Positions 25,964 to 34,735 of a stretch of 64,000 bases of DNA are shown here, one piece after another. The notes under the pieces are model-generated. The model searched no databases, was not told the origin of the DNA, and saw nothing but the letters and a program-made list of their open reading frames with translations. The position numbers were made by a program, and so were the translations under genes. Source of the stretch: Cognatishimia sp. MH4019 (GTDB lineage Bacteria > Pseudomonadota > Alphaproteobacteria > Rhodobacterales > Rhodobacteraceae); assembly GCF_020177595.1 (NCBI RefSeq), contig NZ_JAHTBL010000004.1, positions 165,001-229,000 of the forward strand. Direction: 5' to 3'. Position 1 is the first letter of the stretch, and the number at the start of each line of letters is the position of its first letter.

Positions 25964-27112
25964 CTAGTCGTAGGTCCGTTGATCCTCAATCAGAACGCCA
26001 TCCGCTGGAAGGCTTCCCGGAGCGACCACTTCAACCACGCCTTTCATCTTCAGCATGTCCTGAACCGCGCCCGCGTACTCCCCGCCGGGGCTTTCAACCC
26101 GCACGGTCATCACATCCGCATCGCCATCGCGCGTGGCAATCACCCGCGCACGCGTGACTTCAGGATGCGCTTTGACAAAAGCGGCAACCTGCTCGGGCCG
26201 CACGAACATGCCCTTGATCTTCGTCGTCTGATCCGCACGTCCCATCCAGCCCTTGATGCGCATATTCGTACGCCCGCAGGGGCTTTGCCCCGCCAGTACG
26301 GCGCTCATATCGCCAGTGGCAAAGCGGATCAGCGGGTAATCCGGGTTGAGCGCGGTCACGACCACCTCGCCCACCTCGCCTTCGGTGACCGGCTCACCCG
26401 TGCCGGGGGTCACGATTTCGACGATGACATGCTCGTCCACGATCATCCCTTCCATCGCCTCGGATTCGTAAGCGATATGCCCCAGATCGGCCGTGGCATA
26501 GCACTGCCGACATGTGATGCCGCGACCCGTGTAATAGTCACGCAAAGACGGAAACAGCGCCCCGCCCGAGACCGCAGCCTTGGTGATGCCCAGCGTCACA
26601 CCCATTTCATCGGCTTTTTCAAGGATCACCTTCAGATAATCCGGCGTGCCAGCATAAACCGTGGTGCCAACCGCCAGCGCCGCCTCAACCTGCAATGCGG
26701 TCTGCCCCGTCCCCGCAGGTAAAACCATCGCCCCCACCGCATGGGCGCCATTCTCGAACATCGTGCCAGCGGGCGTCAGATGATAGCCAAAACAATTCTG
26801 AACCACGTCGCCTTGCCCGATACCAAGGCTGTGCAGAAACCGCCCGAACCGCCACCAGTCCTTACTGTTCCCACCGGGCTCGTAAATCGGCCCCGGCGAC
26901 TGGAACACATGGCTCGCATTGCGCACGGTCAGCCCCCCGAACGGCGGCTGAGCCTTTTGCTTCTCCGCAAGCTCAGATTTGCGAAACACTGGCAAAGACG
27001 CCAGCTCGCCCAAATCCGACAGGGGCGCATCCAGCAACCCGTTCAGCGCCTCCAACTGAGCCGCCTCTCGCGCGTCCGCCGACCGCGTCTCAAAGTCGTC
27101 GAAATGGCTCAC
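25964..27112 (-). CDS. Phenylacetate-CoA ligase-family (PaaK-like) enzyme
   Basis: An adenylate-forming enzyme of 382 residues, which activates an aromatic or other acid with ATP and CoA. Features: the SPGPIYEPGG loop (family P-loop variant), GYHLTPAGTMFENG, CYATADLGHIAYE, VVVTALNPDYPLIRFATGDMSAV and GRADQTTKIKGMFVRPEQV (hinge and C-terminal domain). The GTG at 27112 overlaps the livF stop as GTGA, so I prefer it to the GTG at 27121. It is the last gene of the transporter operon and probably activates the imported acid. The exact substrate is unknown. Confidence 0.85.
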   Translation of the reverse strand: MSHFDDFETRSADAREAAQLEALNGLLDAPLSDLGELASLPVFRKSELAEKQKAQPPFGGLTVRNASHVFQSPGPIYEPGGNSKDWWRFGRFLHSLGIGQGDVVQNCFGYHLTPAGTMFENGAHAVGAMVLPAGTGQTALQVEAALAVGTTVYAGTPDYLKVILEKADEMGVTLGITKAAVSGGALFPSLRDYYTGRGITCRQCYATADLGHIAYESEAMEGMIVDEHVIVEIVTPGTGEPVTEGEVGEVVVTALNPDYPLIRFATGDMSAVLAGQSPCGRTNMRIKGWMGRADQTTKIKGMFVRPEQVAAFVKAHPEVTRARVIATRDGDADVMTVRVESPGGEYAGAVQDMLKMKGVVEVVAPGSLPADGVLIEDQRTYD

Positions 27113-27933
27113 GACAGCCACCGCTTACGCCGCCGGTAAGACCGCACATCACGGAACGATTTACGCCCCTCGTCGCTCATGCCCAGGTAGAACTCCTTCA
27201 CATCGGGGTTCTCGCGCAGCTCTGCCGCAGGCCCGTCCATCACGACGCGCCCGCTCTCCAGAATGTAGCCATAATGCGCAAACCGCAGCGCCACATTGGT
27301 GTTTTGCTCGGCCAGCAAAAAACTCACGCCTTCGTTCTCGTTCAGGCTCTTCACGATCCCGAAAATCTCTTCGACCAACTGCGGGGCCAGCCCCATGGAC
27401 GGCTCATCCAGCAGGATCGTCTCAGGGCGGCTCATGAGCGCCCGCCCGATGGCGCACATCTGCTGTTCCCCGCCCGATGTATACCCCGCCTGGCTTTTCC
27501 GCCGCTCTTTGAGCCGCGGGAAATAATTGTAGACCAGCTCCAGATCCGCATCCACCGCCCCGCGCCCGTCGCGCCGCGTATAAGCGCCGGTCAGCAGGTT
27601 TTCCTCAACCGTCAGATGCTCAAAACAATGCCGCCCTTCCATGACCTGAATAACGCCCCGCTTCACCAGATCAGACGGAGAGCTGTCCTGCACCGGCGCC
27701 CCACGATACTCAATCGAGCCTTTGGTGACCTCCCCGCGCTCGGAATGCAGCAGGTTGGAAATCGCCTTGAGCGTCGTGGTCTTACCCGCGCCATTGCCGC
27801 CCAGCAAAGCGGTGATGCCGCCTTTCGGTACACTCAGGCTCACGCCCTTCAACACGAGGATCACGTGATTATAAATCACCTCGATATTGTTGACCTCAAG
27901 AAGCGTCTCTTCGGTCTTTCCAGCGTCCAGCAT
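27109..27933 (-). CDS. livF: Branched-chain amino acid-type ABC transporter ATPase LivF
   Basis: Cytoplasmic ATPase subunit of 274 residues. Walker A GGNGAGKTTTLKAI, the Q-loop, the ABC signature SGGEQQMCAIGRALM and Walker B ILLDEPSMGLAPQL are intact. The C-terminus carries an unusually basic tail (YRRRKRW). AAAGGTG precedes the ATG. It works with LivG, LivH, LivM and the binding protein below. A stable hairpin separates it from the binding-protein gene. Confidence 0.94.
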   Translation of the reverse strand: MLDAGKTEETLLEVNNIEVIYNHVILVLKGVSLSVPKGGITALLGGNGAGKTTTLKAISNLLHSERGEVTKGSIEYRGAPVQDSSPSDLVKRGVIQVMEGRHCFEHLTVEENLLTGAYTRRDGRGAVDADLELVYNYFPRLKERRKSQAGYTSGGEQQMCAIGRALMSRPETILLDEPSMGLAPQLVEEIFGIVKSLNENEGVSFLLAEQNTNVALRFAHYGYILESGRVVMDGPAAELRENPDVKEFYLGMSDEGRKSFRDVRSYRRRKRWLS

Positions 27934-27964
27934 GGGCTTTCACCTTTGCAAAAATACTCAAAGT

Positions 27965-27992
27965 CCCCGGCCCGCCGTCAAGCGGACCGGGG
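27965..27992 (-). other. Intercistronic hairpin after the substrate-binding protein gene
   Basis: On the minus strand CCCCGGTCCGC and GCGGGCCGGGG pair over 11 bp (one G-T) around TTGACG, about 10 bases after the binding-protein stop and 30 before livF. Only a weak T-run follows, so it may stabilise the upstream mRNA or attenuate livF rather than fully terminate. Confidence 0.55.
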
Positions 27993-28000
27993 CCGTTATC

Positions 28001-29290
28001 TTAGCTGTCTGCGCAAGCAGGCGTGATGTTGTTCTCCGCCGCAAACGCTTCGCTATCTTCCATGATCAGCGGCTGGATGACGTCTTTGTCGGACGTGATC
28101 CAATCAGTGATGATGTTCCACTCCTGTGCAACTGCATCCCACTGCTGGATCTTGCCTTGGCCCGATCCACCGTGGTTTTCGCAAGACACGCTGAAGGCCG
28201 GCCCAAAGTTCGGCATGCCCAGCTCGGCCATGCGCTCCTCGGTCATCTCCAACGCGGCCATGCCGTCGCGCATCATCGCAGGCGTGATATCGGTCTCACC
28301 ATGGATTTCCTGCGCTTTGCGAGCGGCTTCAGCCGCCAGCATTGCCGCATAGAAACCACGGTTATAAAGCACCGTGCCAACCTGATCGCCCGCACCTGCT
28401 GCTTTACCAGCGTCGATCACATATTGCTGTAGATCGGCGTAAATCGGGTAATCCGTGCCAATGTTGTGCATGTTCAGCGACTTGTAGCCATTCGCCGCTT
28501 CGCCCGCAGGCAGCACGTCATTTTCCGAGCCGGACCACCAGACGCCGATGAAGTTCTCCATCGGGAAGCGGATGTTGGCGGCTTCTTGAATGGCGACCTG
28601 GTTCATCACGCCCCAGCCCCACATGATCACATAATCCGGACGCTCGCGGCGGATTTGCAGCCACTGGGATTTCTGCTCCTGACCGGGGTGGTCGACGGCA
28701 ATCGTTGTCAGCTCATAACCGTGCTTGGAGGACAGCTCCTCCAGTGTGCGGATCGGCTCCTTGCCGTAGGCCGAGTTGTGATAGACCAGCGAGATTTTCT
28801 TGCCTGAGATATCCCCACCGTTCTCCTCAAGCAGGTGCTTGATGGCAATCGACGCCCCATCCCAGTAGTTCGCGGGATAATTGAAGACGTTGTTGAAGAC
28901 CTTGCCGTTGGCAGCCGAGGTCCGGCCATAGCCCATCGTGTGAAGCGGGATGCCGTCAGCCTCGACCTTGGGGATCAGCTGATAGGTGATGCCGGTGGAC
29001 AGCGGCTGATACACAAGCGAGCCTTCGCCCTTGGTTGCCTCATAGCACTCCACGCCCTTCTCGGTGTTGTATCCCGTCTCACATTCGATGACGCGGGTCA
29101 TGACGCCACCGATGCCACCATCCCGCTCGTTCAGCAGCGTGAAGTAATCGGCATAGCCATCCGCGAACGGAATACCGCCCGCCGCGTAAGGTCCGGTGCG
29201 GTAGCTGAGCGACGGGAACACAAGGTCCGCCAGCACAGGGCTTGCCGCCATCACAGCGGCCACGGCCATTGTTGCAAGTCTCTTTTTCAT
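28001..29290 (-). CDS. ABC transporter substrate-binding protein (Leu/Ile/Val-type)
   Basis: Periplasmic ligand-binding protein of 429 residues, type I fold. A signal peptide (MKKRLATMAVAAVMAASPVLA) leads to YRTGPYAAGGIPFADGYADYFTLLNERDGGIGG, the opening pattern of the branched-chain amino acid family, then KISLVYHNSAYGKEPIRTLEELS, VIMWGWGVMNQVAIQEA and GFYAAMLAAEAARKAQE. The acyl-CoA ligases on both flanks of the operon suggest that the ligand is a carboxylic acid rather than a branched-chain amino acid (inference). Confidence 0.9.
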   Translation of the reverse strand: MKKRLATMAVAAVMAASPVLADLVFPSLSYRTGPYAAGGIPFADGYADYFTLLNERDGGIGGVMTRVIECETGYNTEKGVECYEATKGEGSLVYQPLSTGITYQLIPKVEADGIPLHTMGYGRTSAANGKVFNNVFNYPANYWDGASIAIKHLLEENGGDISGKKISLVYHNSAYGKEPIRTLEELSSKHGYELTTIAVDHPGQEQKSQWLQIRRERPDYVIMWGWGVMNQVAIQEAANIRFPMENFIGVWWSGSENDVLPAGEAANGYKSLNMHNIGTDYPIYADLQQYVIDAGKAAGAGDQVGTVLYNRGFYAAMLAAEAARKAQEIHGETDITPAMMRDGMAALEMTEERMAELGMPNFGPAFSVSCENHGGSGQGKIQQWDAVAQEWNIITDWITSDKDVIQPLIMEDSEAFAAENNITPACADS

Positions 29291-29363
29291 TTTGGTCTCC
29301 TCCCTAAGGAACTCCAGTTAATGTCTGCCGGGGTGCACCCCGATCTCTGTTTCAGCGATCCCG

Positions 29364-29382
29364 CCCCGGACCAGATCCGGGG
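29364..29382. repeat. REP-like palindrome between livM and the binding-protein gene
   Basis: CCCCGGA-CCAGA-TCCGGGG, perfect 7-base arms. It lies in the 119-base gap between livM and the binding-protein gene, a typical place for a REP-like element that adjusts mRNA stability within an operon. Confidence 0.55.
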
Positions 29383-29409
29383 CCTCGCGCCATTTCTGAT
29401 TGCCGCCGC

Positions 29410-30486
29410 TTAATGCGGGAACGGCCACAGTCTTAGTTTCTCTTTCGCCAGCTTCCAAAGCTGCGCCAGCCCGTGCGGTTCAGCAATCAGGAAGATGATG
29501 ATCAACGCGCCGACGATCACGAACTCGAAATGCGTGGCCAGCGCCGTGTCCCATCCCAAGCCGCCGACCAGCACGTTCTTCAAAAGCACCGGCAGCAGCA
29601 CCATGAACGCCGCCCCTGCGAACGCGCCGAAGATTGAGCCCAAGCCGCCGATGATGATCATGAACAGCACAAGGAACGACTTGTTGATGCCATACGCCTC
29701 GCCCACTTCGACCGCGCCAAGATAGACGGCAAACAGCAATGCCCCCGCGATGCCGATGAAGAAGGAACTAACCGCAAAGGCCGTCAGCTTGGCTTTCAAC
29801 GGGTTCACGCCAATGATTTCAGCCGCGATATCCATATCGCGGATCGCCATCCACGACCGCCCAATGGTGCCCCGCGTCAGGTTCCGCGCAAGCCACGCGC
29901 AGCCCGTCACAAAGACAAGGCACACCATATATTTCGCCCAAGCCTCGACATTCGGGCCGGTGACGGGCACGCCGAACACAAACCGCTCCGGCGCGCTGAT
30001 CTGGCCAGAGGCCGAGTAGTTGTAGAACCACGGCACCTTGTTGAACATCCACACAAGGAAGAACTGCGCCGCCAGTGTGGCCACCGCCAAATAGAACCCT
30101 TTGATGCGCAAGGATGGCAGGCCAAAGAGCACGCCCACCCCTGCCGTAATGAAGCCCGCCAGCAGCAGATGGATCATGATCGAGACATCCGGAAATGCCG
30201 TCATGAGCTTGTAGCAAGCGTATCCGCCCACAGCCATGAAGCCACCGGTGCCCAGTGACACCTGCCCGCAATAGCCCGTCAGAATGTTCAGCCCAATCGC
30301 GGCAATCGCGTAGATCAGGAATGGTACCATGACCGCATTGGCCCAGTAATCATTGATGATGAACGGGATGATCCCGAAGGCGACGACCAGCACGAAATAA
30401 TAGCGATACCGATCAAACGCGATGGGAAAGGTCTGGCTGTCATCCACATAGGACGTCTTGAAATCACCTGCCTCGCGGTAAAACAT
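29410..30486 (-). CDS. livM: ABC transporter permease LivM
   Basis: Inner-membrane permease of 358 residues with about ten hydrophobic helices. LNILTGYCGQVSLGTGGFMAVGGYA, the LRIKGFYLAVATLAAQF segment and RSWMAIRDMDIAAEIIGVNP (the EAA-like coupling loop) are typical of LivM; the end GLAQLWKLAKEKL is also characteristic. The ATG overlaps the stop of the small membrane protein gene by one base (TGATG). Confidence 0.93.
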   Translation of the reverse strand: MFYREAGDFKTSYVDDSQTFPIAFDRYRYYFVLVVAFGIIPFIINDYWANAVMVPFLIYAIAAIGLNILTGYCGQVSLGTGGFMAVGGYACYKLMTAFPDVSIMIHLLLAGFITAGVGVLFGLPSLRIKGFYLAVATLAAQFFLVWMFNKVPWFYNYSASGQISAPERFVFGVPVTGPNVEAWAKYMVCLVFVTGCAWLARNLTRGTIGRSWMAIRDMDIAAEIIGVNPLKAKLTAFAVSSFFIGIAGALLFAVYLGAVEVGEAYGINKSFLVLFMIIIGGLGSIFGAFAGAAFMVLLPVLLKNVLVGGLGWDTALATHFEFVIVGALIIIFLIAEPHGLAQLWKLAKEKLRLWPFPH

Positions 30487-30737
30487 CAGGCGGTCTCCTC
30501 GTCGTCATAAGTGGGCGTGGCGCGGTTCGCGCGCTTGGCATAGCCCTTCGCCTCGGCATGTCGAACCAGCCAGAAATACGCGAAAATGCCGATGGCAGCG
30601 CCAGCAGCGGCCAATATCACCGCCGTCATCATCTGTCCGGTATTCGCCGGATCAGCCGTCAGCGCGAGATAGCCAAAAGCCCAAAAGCCCGACCAAGCCA
30701 CCACATTCAAAATCGCAATCAGCTTGCTCATGGTCAC
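30486..30737 (-). CDS. Small membrane protein within the transporter operon
   Basis: An 83-residue protein with two hydrophobic helices (LIAILNVVAWSGFWAFGYLAL and MMTAVILAAAGAAIGIFAYFWLV) followed by a charged tail rich in Lys, Arg, Asp and Glu. I do not recognise a family. It overlaps livH by 4 bases (ATGA) and livM by 1 base, so it is tightly coupled to the two permeases and could be an accessory subunit of this transporter. Confidence 0.75.
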   Translation of the reverse strand: MTMSKLIAILNVVAWSGFWAFGYLALTADPANTGQMMTAVILAAAGAAIGIFAYFWLVRHAEAKGYAKRANRATPTYDDEETA

Positions 30738-31729
30738 ACCCTCTCGATGATTTTTTCGCCGAACAGCCCTTGAGGCCGGAAGACGAGGAACAACAGCGCC
30801 AGCACATAGGCGAACCAGTTTTCGGTCGCGCCCCCGATCATGGGACCGATGGTGAACTCAAAGAGCTTTTCGCCGACCCCGATAATCAACCCGCCGACAA
30901 TCGCGCCGGGGATTGAGGTGAATCCGCCCAGCATCAGCACTGGCAGCGCCTTCAACGCGATCAGCGAAAGCGAGAACTGAACGCCCGATTTCGCGCCCCA
31001 CATGATGCCTGCGACCAGTGCCACGAAGCCTGCAAGCGACCAGACCAGCACCCAGATGAAGTTGAGCGAAATACCCACGCTCAATGCCGCCTGGTGGTCA
31101 TCCGCCACCGCCCGCATCGCGCGGCCTTGCTTGGTGTATTGCGCGAACGCGACCAGTGCGATGACCAGCACAGCCGCGACCAAAGCGGCAACCATATCCA
31201 GCTTGTCGATGAAGAACCCGAAAAAGTTGTCGGTGCCAAGGAAGGCCGTATTCTCCTCCACCCAGATCGAGGCACCCTGCGGCAGGCCCACATCCAGCTT
31301 CTTGATCTCGGAGCCCCACATCAGATCCCCGACCCCTTCAAGGAAATAGGCCAAGCCAATGGTCGCCATGAACAGAATGATCGGCTCTTGGTTCACCAGA
31401 TGGCGCATCACGAAATGGTTCACCGCCCAGGCAAAGAAGATCATCAACACCATGGTTAATAGTATCGCCGCCAGCGCTGGCACGTTCCAGCCAAAGTAAT
31501 GCACCTCCGTGCCGAAGATCGCGTTGATCAGATGCGCAAACGGCACCTGCCCTTCCATGATCCCGACGAGGGTGAGCGCTGCGAACAGCGCCATCACACC
31601 TTGCGCATAGTTGAAGATACCGGACGCTTTGAAAATCAAAACGAAACCTAGGGCGACCAGCGCGTAAAGGACCCCCGCCATGAGGCCGTTCAGGACAACC
31701 TCGACCCCAAAGAGAAACTGATCAGGCAT
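30734..31729 (-). CDS. livH: ABC transporter permease LivH
   Basis: Inner-membrane permease of 331 residues, slightly longer than E. coli LivH. LNGLMAGVLYALVALGFVLIFKASGIFNYAQG is the classic LivH opening; GRAMRAVADDHQAALSVGIS is the cytoplasmic coupling loop, and GGFTSIPGAIVGGLIIGVGE follows. An 11-bp-phased GTATGG repeat array lies 22-71 bases upstream, between the livG stop and this start. Confidence 0.93.
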   Translation of the reverse strand: MPDQFLFGVEVVLNGLMAGVLYALVALGFVLIFKASGIFNYAQGVMALFAALTLVGIMEGQVPFAHLINAIFGTEVHYFGWNVPALAAILLTMVLMIFFAWAVNHFVMRHLVNQEPIILFMATIGLAYFLEGVGDLMWGSEIKKLDVGLPQGASIWVEENTAFLGTDNFFGFFIDKLDMVAALVAAVLVIALVAFAQYTKQGRAMRAVADDHQAALSVGISLNFIWVLVWSLAGFVALVAGIMWGAKSGVQFSLSLIALKALPVLMLGGFTSIPGAIVGGLIIGVGEKLFEFTIGPMIGGATENWFAYVLALLFLVFRPQGLFGEKIIERV

Positions 31730-31750
31730 CGACGCCTCCGTTCAATATGT

Positions 31751-31800
31751 CCATACAGGTGCCATACGCCAGCCATACCCGAACCAGACGCAAACCATAC
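31751..31800 (-). repeat. Array A of 11-bp-phased GTATGG direct repeats
   Basis: On the minus strand, hexamers start at exact 11-base intervals: GTATGG (31800), GTCTGG (31789), GTATGG (31778), GTATGG (31767), GTATGG (31756). The 5-base spacers vary. It lies in the gap between livG and livH and points toward livH. The same array, conserved in order and context (GACAGC just before it), occurs at 58392-58441. Not a known element to me. Confidence 0.85.
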
Positions 31801-31818
31801 GGGCTGTCCGCGCTCAAA

Positions 31819-32637
31819 TCAGTCATGGGCCACCCCCAGATATGCGTCGATCACGTCTTGATTGTTGCGCACCTCATCGGGGGTGCCGTCCCCGATTTTC
31901 TTGCCGTAATCCATCACGACCACGCGGTCTGACAGGTCCATCACAACGCCCATGTCATGCTCGATCAGGGCGATGGTGGTGCTGAATTCGTCATTCACAT
32001 CCAGGATGAAGCGCGACATGTCTTCCTTCTCTTCGACATTCATCCCCGCCATGGGTTCATCCAGCAGCAAGAGCTTGGGTTCGGCGGCCAGCGCGCGGGC
32101 CAGCTCGACCCGCTTTTTCAGACCGTAAGGCAGCCGCCCCACCGGGGTTTTGCGGATGTGCTGAATTTCAAGGAAGTCTATGATTTTCTCGACTTTTTCG
32201 CGCTGCGCGGTCTCTTCGGCTTGCGCCTTGCCCCACCAGATCGCCTGCTGGAACATGTTGGTTTTCATATGCGTCAGACGGCCCGTCATCACGTTGTCCA
32301 GAACGCTCATGCCTTCAAACAAGGCGATGTTCTGGAACGTCCGCGCGATGCCCTGCTGGGCCACCTGATAGGGCTTCATCGAAGGGCGTTTCTTCCCGTG
32401 AAACCAAACCTCGCCCTCTTGCGGATGATAGAAGCCACTGATGACATTCAACATCGAGGATTTGCCCGCCCCGTTCGGCCCGATAATCGCGCGGATTTCC
32501 CCTTCGCGAATATCGAAAGAGATATCCTTGATCGCCACCACCCCACCAAACCGCAGCGTGATGTTCTTCATCTCCATCATGACGCCGCCAATCTTGCGCC
32601 CATCCTCGGTGATGTAGCCGTCAGCCATGTCTTTCAT
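31819..32637 (-). CDS. livG: ABC transporter ATPase LivG
   Basis: ATPase subunit of 272 residues. Walker A GPNGAGKSSMLNVISG, RTFQNIALFEGMSVLDNVM, signature LPYGLKKRVELARALA (LivG-type YG in place of SGG) and Walker B LLLLDEPMAGMN; later TIALIEHDMGVVMDLSDRVVVMDYGKKI. It starts about 30 bases after the ligase gene stop and precedes the repeat array. The ATG at 32637 gives a short N-terminal extension before KNITLRFGG; the ATG at about 32577 is an alternative. Confidence 0.93.
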   Translation of the reverse strand: MKDMADGYITEDGRKIGGVMMEMKNITLRFGGVVAIKDISFDIREGEIRAIIGPNGAGKSSMLNVISGFYHPQEGEVWFHGKKRPSMKPYQVAQQGIARTFQNIALFEGMSVLDNVMTGRLTHMKTNMFQQAIWWGKAQAEETAQREKVEKIIDFLEIQHIRKTPVGRLPYGLKKRVELARALAAEPKLLLLDEPMAGMNVEEKEDMSRFILDVNDEFSTTIALIEHDMGVVMDLSDRVVVMDYGKKIGDGTPDEVRNNQDVIDAYLGVAHD

Positions 32638-32667
32638 GATGCTACCCGCTTGTTTTCGCGCATGAAA

Positions 32668-34638
32668 TCACTCCGCCGCTATCTGCTGTTGATCTGCCAG
32701 GACTTTCACGTCGCGCAGCTCAAGCGTTGCCTTGATCGACCCTTTGCGCCCGTCCTCATAGGTCACTTCCGTCACCGTCGAGACCGTCTCGGAGCCGTCG
32801 TAAAGCGCGTTAATCAAGTCGGCGAACTTCTCCTCCACAATCCGGCGGCGCACCTTGCGGGTGCGGGTCATTTCGCCGTCATCGGCGTCCAGCTCCTTAT
32901 GGAGGACCAGAAAACGGTGAATCTGACAGCCTGAGAGCATTTCGTCCTGCGCCACGCTCTCATTGACCTCTTCCACATGGGACTGGATGGTCGCCAGAAC
33001 CTGCGGATGGCCCGCGAGTTCCTGATAGCTGGCATAGGCGATGTTGTTGCGCTCTGCCCAGTTGCCGACGGCGGTCAGATCAATGTTAATAAATGCTGTG
33101 CACATCGCACGGTCAGCCCCGAAGACCACAGCCTCCAGAATATTGGGGAAGAACTTGAGCTTGTTCTCTACATATTTCGGCGCAAAGAGCCGCCCATCGG
33201 CCATCTTGCCCACGTCCTTGGCCCGGTCGATGATACGTAACTGACCGGTTTCTGGCTCGATGAACCCCGCGTCCCCCGTGGCGACCCAGCCTTCCGCATC
33301 CTTTGTATCAGTAGTGCTGTCGGCGTTCTTGAAATACTCCACAAACACGCCCGGAGAGCGGTAATAGACCTCGCCATTATCGGCGATTTTCAACTCCACA
33401 CCGGGTGTCGGTGTGCCGACGGTATCCGACCGCACCTCACCGTCTTTTTGCTGCGTGATGAAGACCGACGCTTCGGTCTGGCCATAAAGCTGCTTCAGGT
33501 TGATCCCCAAAGAGCGATAAAAATCAAAGAGTTCCGGGCCAATCGCTTCCCCCGCCGTATAACCGACGCGCACCTTGGAAAGTCCAAGCGTGTTTTTCAA
33601 CGGACCGTATACAAACAGATTGCCCAGCGCATATTTGAGCTTGTCCATACCGCTCACGCTTTGCCCATCGAGCAGTTTCGGGCCAACCTCTTTGGCATGC
33701 GCCATGAATGTATGGAAAAGCCACTTCTTGAAGCGGCTTGCATCCTCCATCCGGATCATCACGTTGGTCAGTTGCGTCTCGAAAATCCGCGGTGGCGCAA
33801 AATAGTAAGACGGCCCGATCTCGCGCAGATCGGTCATCATCGTGCCCGCACTTTCGGGGCAGTTCACACAGAACCCGGTCCAATAAGCCTGTCCGATGGA
33901 AAAGATGAAATCACCGACCCACGCCATAGGCAGATAGGCCAAAACCTCGTCTCCCGGCAGCAAGTTGTCGAACTCGGCAGAGTTCTTCGAGGTCTCGATG
34001 ATATTGCGGTTCGACAGAACCACGCCCTTGGGCCGTCCCGTCGTGCCAGAGGTGTAAAGCATCACACAGGTATCGTCATACCCAAGGCTCTGCCAGCGTG
34101 CGTCCAGCTCTTTGTCGAAGCGCTCATGGGCGGCCTTACCGGTCGCCTGAACATCGCCCAGCGCGTTCATATGGGTGTGGTCGTACTTCCGCATGCCCCG
34201 GCGGTCGTGATAGATGATCTGGTCGATCCCAGTCACGGTTTCCTGCACCTCGATGACCTTATCGACCTGCTCCTGATCACCCACGATCACAAAGCGCGCG
34301 CCGCAATGCTCCAGCACATAAGCCATCTCTTCGGCGACAGCGTCCTGATACAAAGGCACAGGCACCGCACCGCACATCTGCGCGGCGACCATCGACCAGT
34401 ACATCGCCGGCCGATTGCGCCCGATGATGGCGATGAAGTCGCCTTTCTCAACGCCCAATTCCAACAGGCCAAGCGCAATGGCCCTGATCTCGGCCTCGGC
34501 CTCGCGCCAGGTCCAGCTTTGCCAGATACCAAACTCCTTCTCGCGGTAAGCGGGCTTGTCGCCAAACGCCGACACGTTGCGCGCAAGAAGATGCGGAATA
34601 GAGACCAACGCCCCTTCGGACGCAGCAGTCGTTGTCAT
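32668..34638 (-). CDS. Long-chain acyl-CoA synthetase-like AMP-forming ligase
   Basis: An adenylate-forming ligase of 656 residues, first gene of the transporter operon. It contains the AMP-binding P-loop CVMLYTSGTTGRPKGVVLSN, the A5-type YGQTEASVFIT, GWVATGDAGFIEPETGQLRIIDRAKDV and the C-terminal domain with GEMTRTRKVRRRIVEEKF. The form is that of long-chain fatty acid/aromatic acid ligases. GGAGG lies 8 bases before the ATG at 34638. With the PaaK-like ligase at the other end it implies import followed by CoA activation of an acid. A 14-base palindrome lies about 100 bases upstream. Confidence 0.88.
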   Translation of the reverse strand: MTTTAASEGALVSIPHLLARNVSAFGDKPAYREKEFGIWQSWTWREAEAEIRAIALGLLELGVEKGDFIAIIGRNRPAMYWSMVAAQMCGAVPVPLYQDAVAEEMAYVLEHCGARFVIVGDQEQVDKVIEVQETVTGIDQIIYHDRRGMRKYDHTHMNALGDVQATGKAAHERFDKELDARWQSLGYDDTCVMLYTSGTTGRPKGVVLSNRNIIETSKNSAEFDNLLPGDEVLAYLPMAWVGDFIFSIGQAYWTGFCVNCPESAGTMMTDLREIGPSYYFAPPRIFETQLTNVMIRMEDASRFKKWLFHTFMAHAKEVGPKLLDGQSVSGMDKLKYALGNLFVYGPLKNTLGLSKVRVGYTAGEAIGPELFDFYRSLGINLKQLYGQTEASVFITQQKDGEVRSDTVGTPTPGVELKIADNGEVYYRSPGVFVEYFKNADSTTDTKDAEGWVATGDAGFIEPETGQLRIIDRAKDVGKMADGRLFAPKYVENKLKFFPNILEAVVFGADRAMCTAFINIDLTAVGNWAERNNIAYASYQELAGHPQVLATIQSHVEEVNESVAQDEMLSGCQIHRFLVLHKELDADDGEMTRTRKVRRRIVEEKFADLINALYDGSETVSTVTEVTYEDGRKGSIKATLELRDVKVLADQQQIAAE

Positions 34639-34735
34639 CGTGAAGTCCTCCCAGACCTGCACTTTGGCAGTTCCCGCTCACTCGCAGGGTGAGTGGATGA
34701 TGGGACGGCTGTGACGTTCCGTCAAATGATTTTTT

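Noticed and set aside
31747-31932. Short open frame across array A sharing the peptide VPYxSHTxTRRKPYxLS with a frame across array B
   Set aside because: The frames are antisense to the array, differences are not biased to third codon positions but fall in the 5-base spacers, and neither has a ribosome site. DNA or RNA conservation explains the match.
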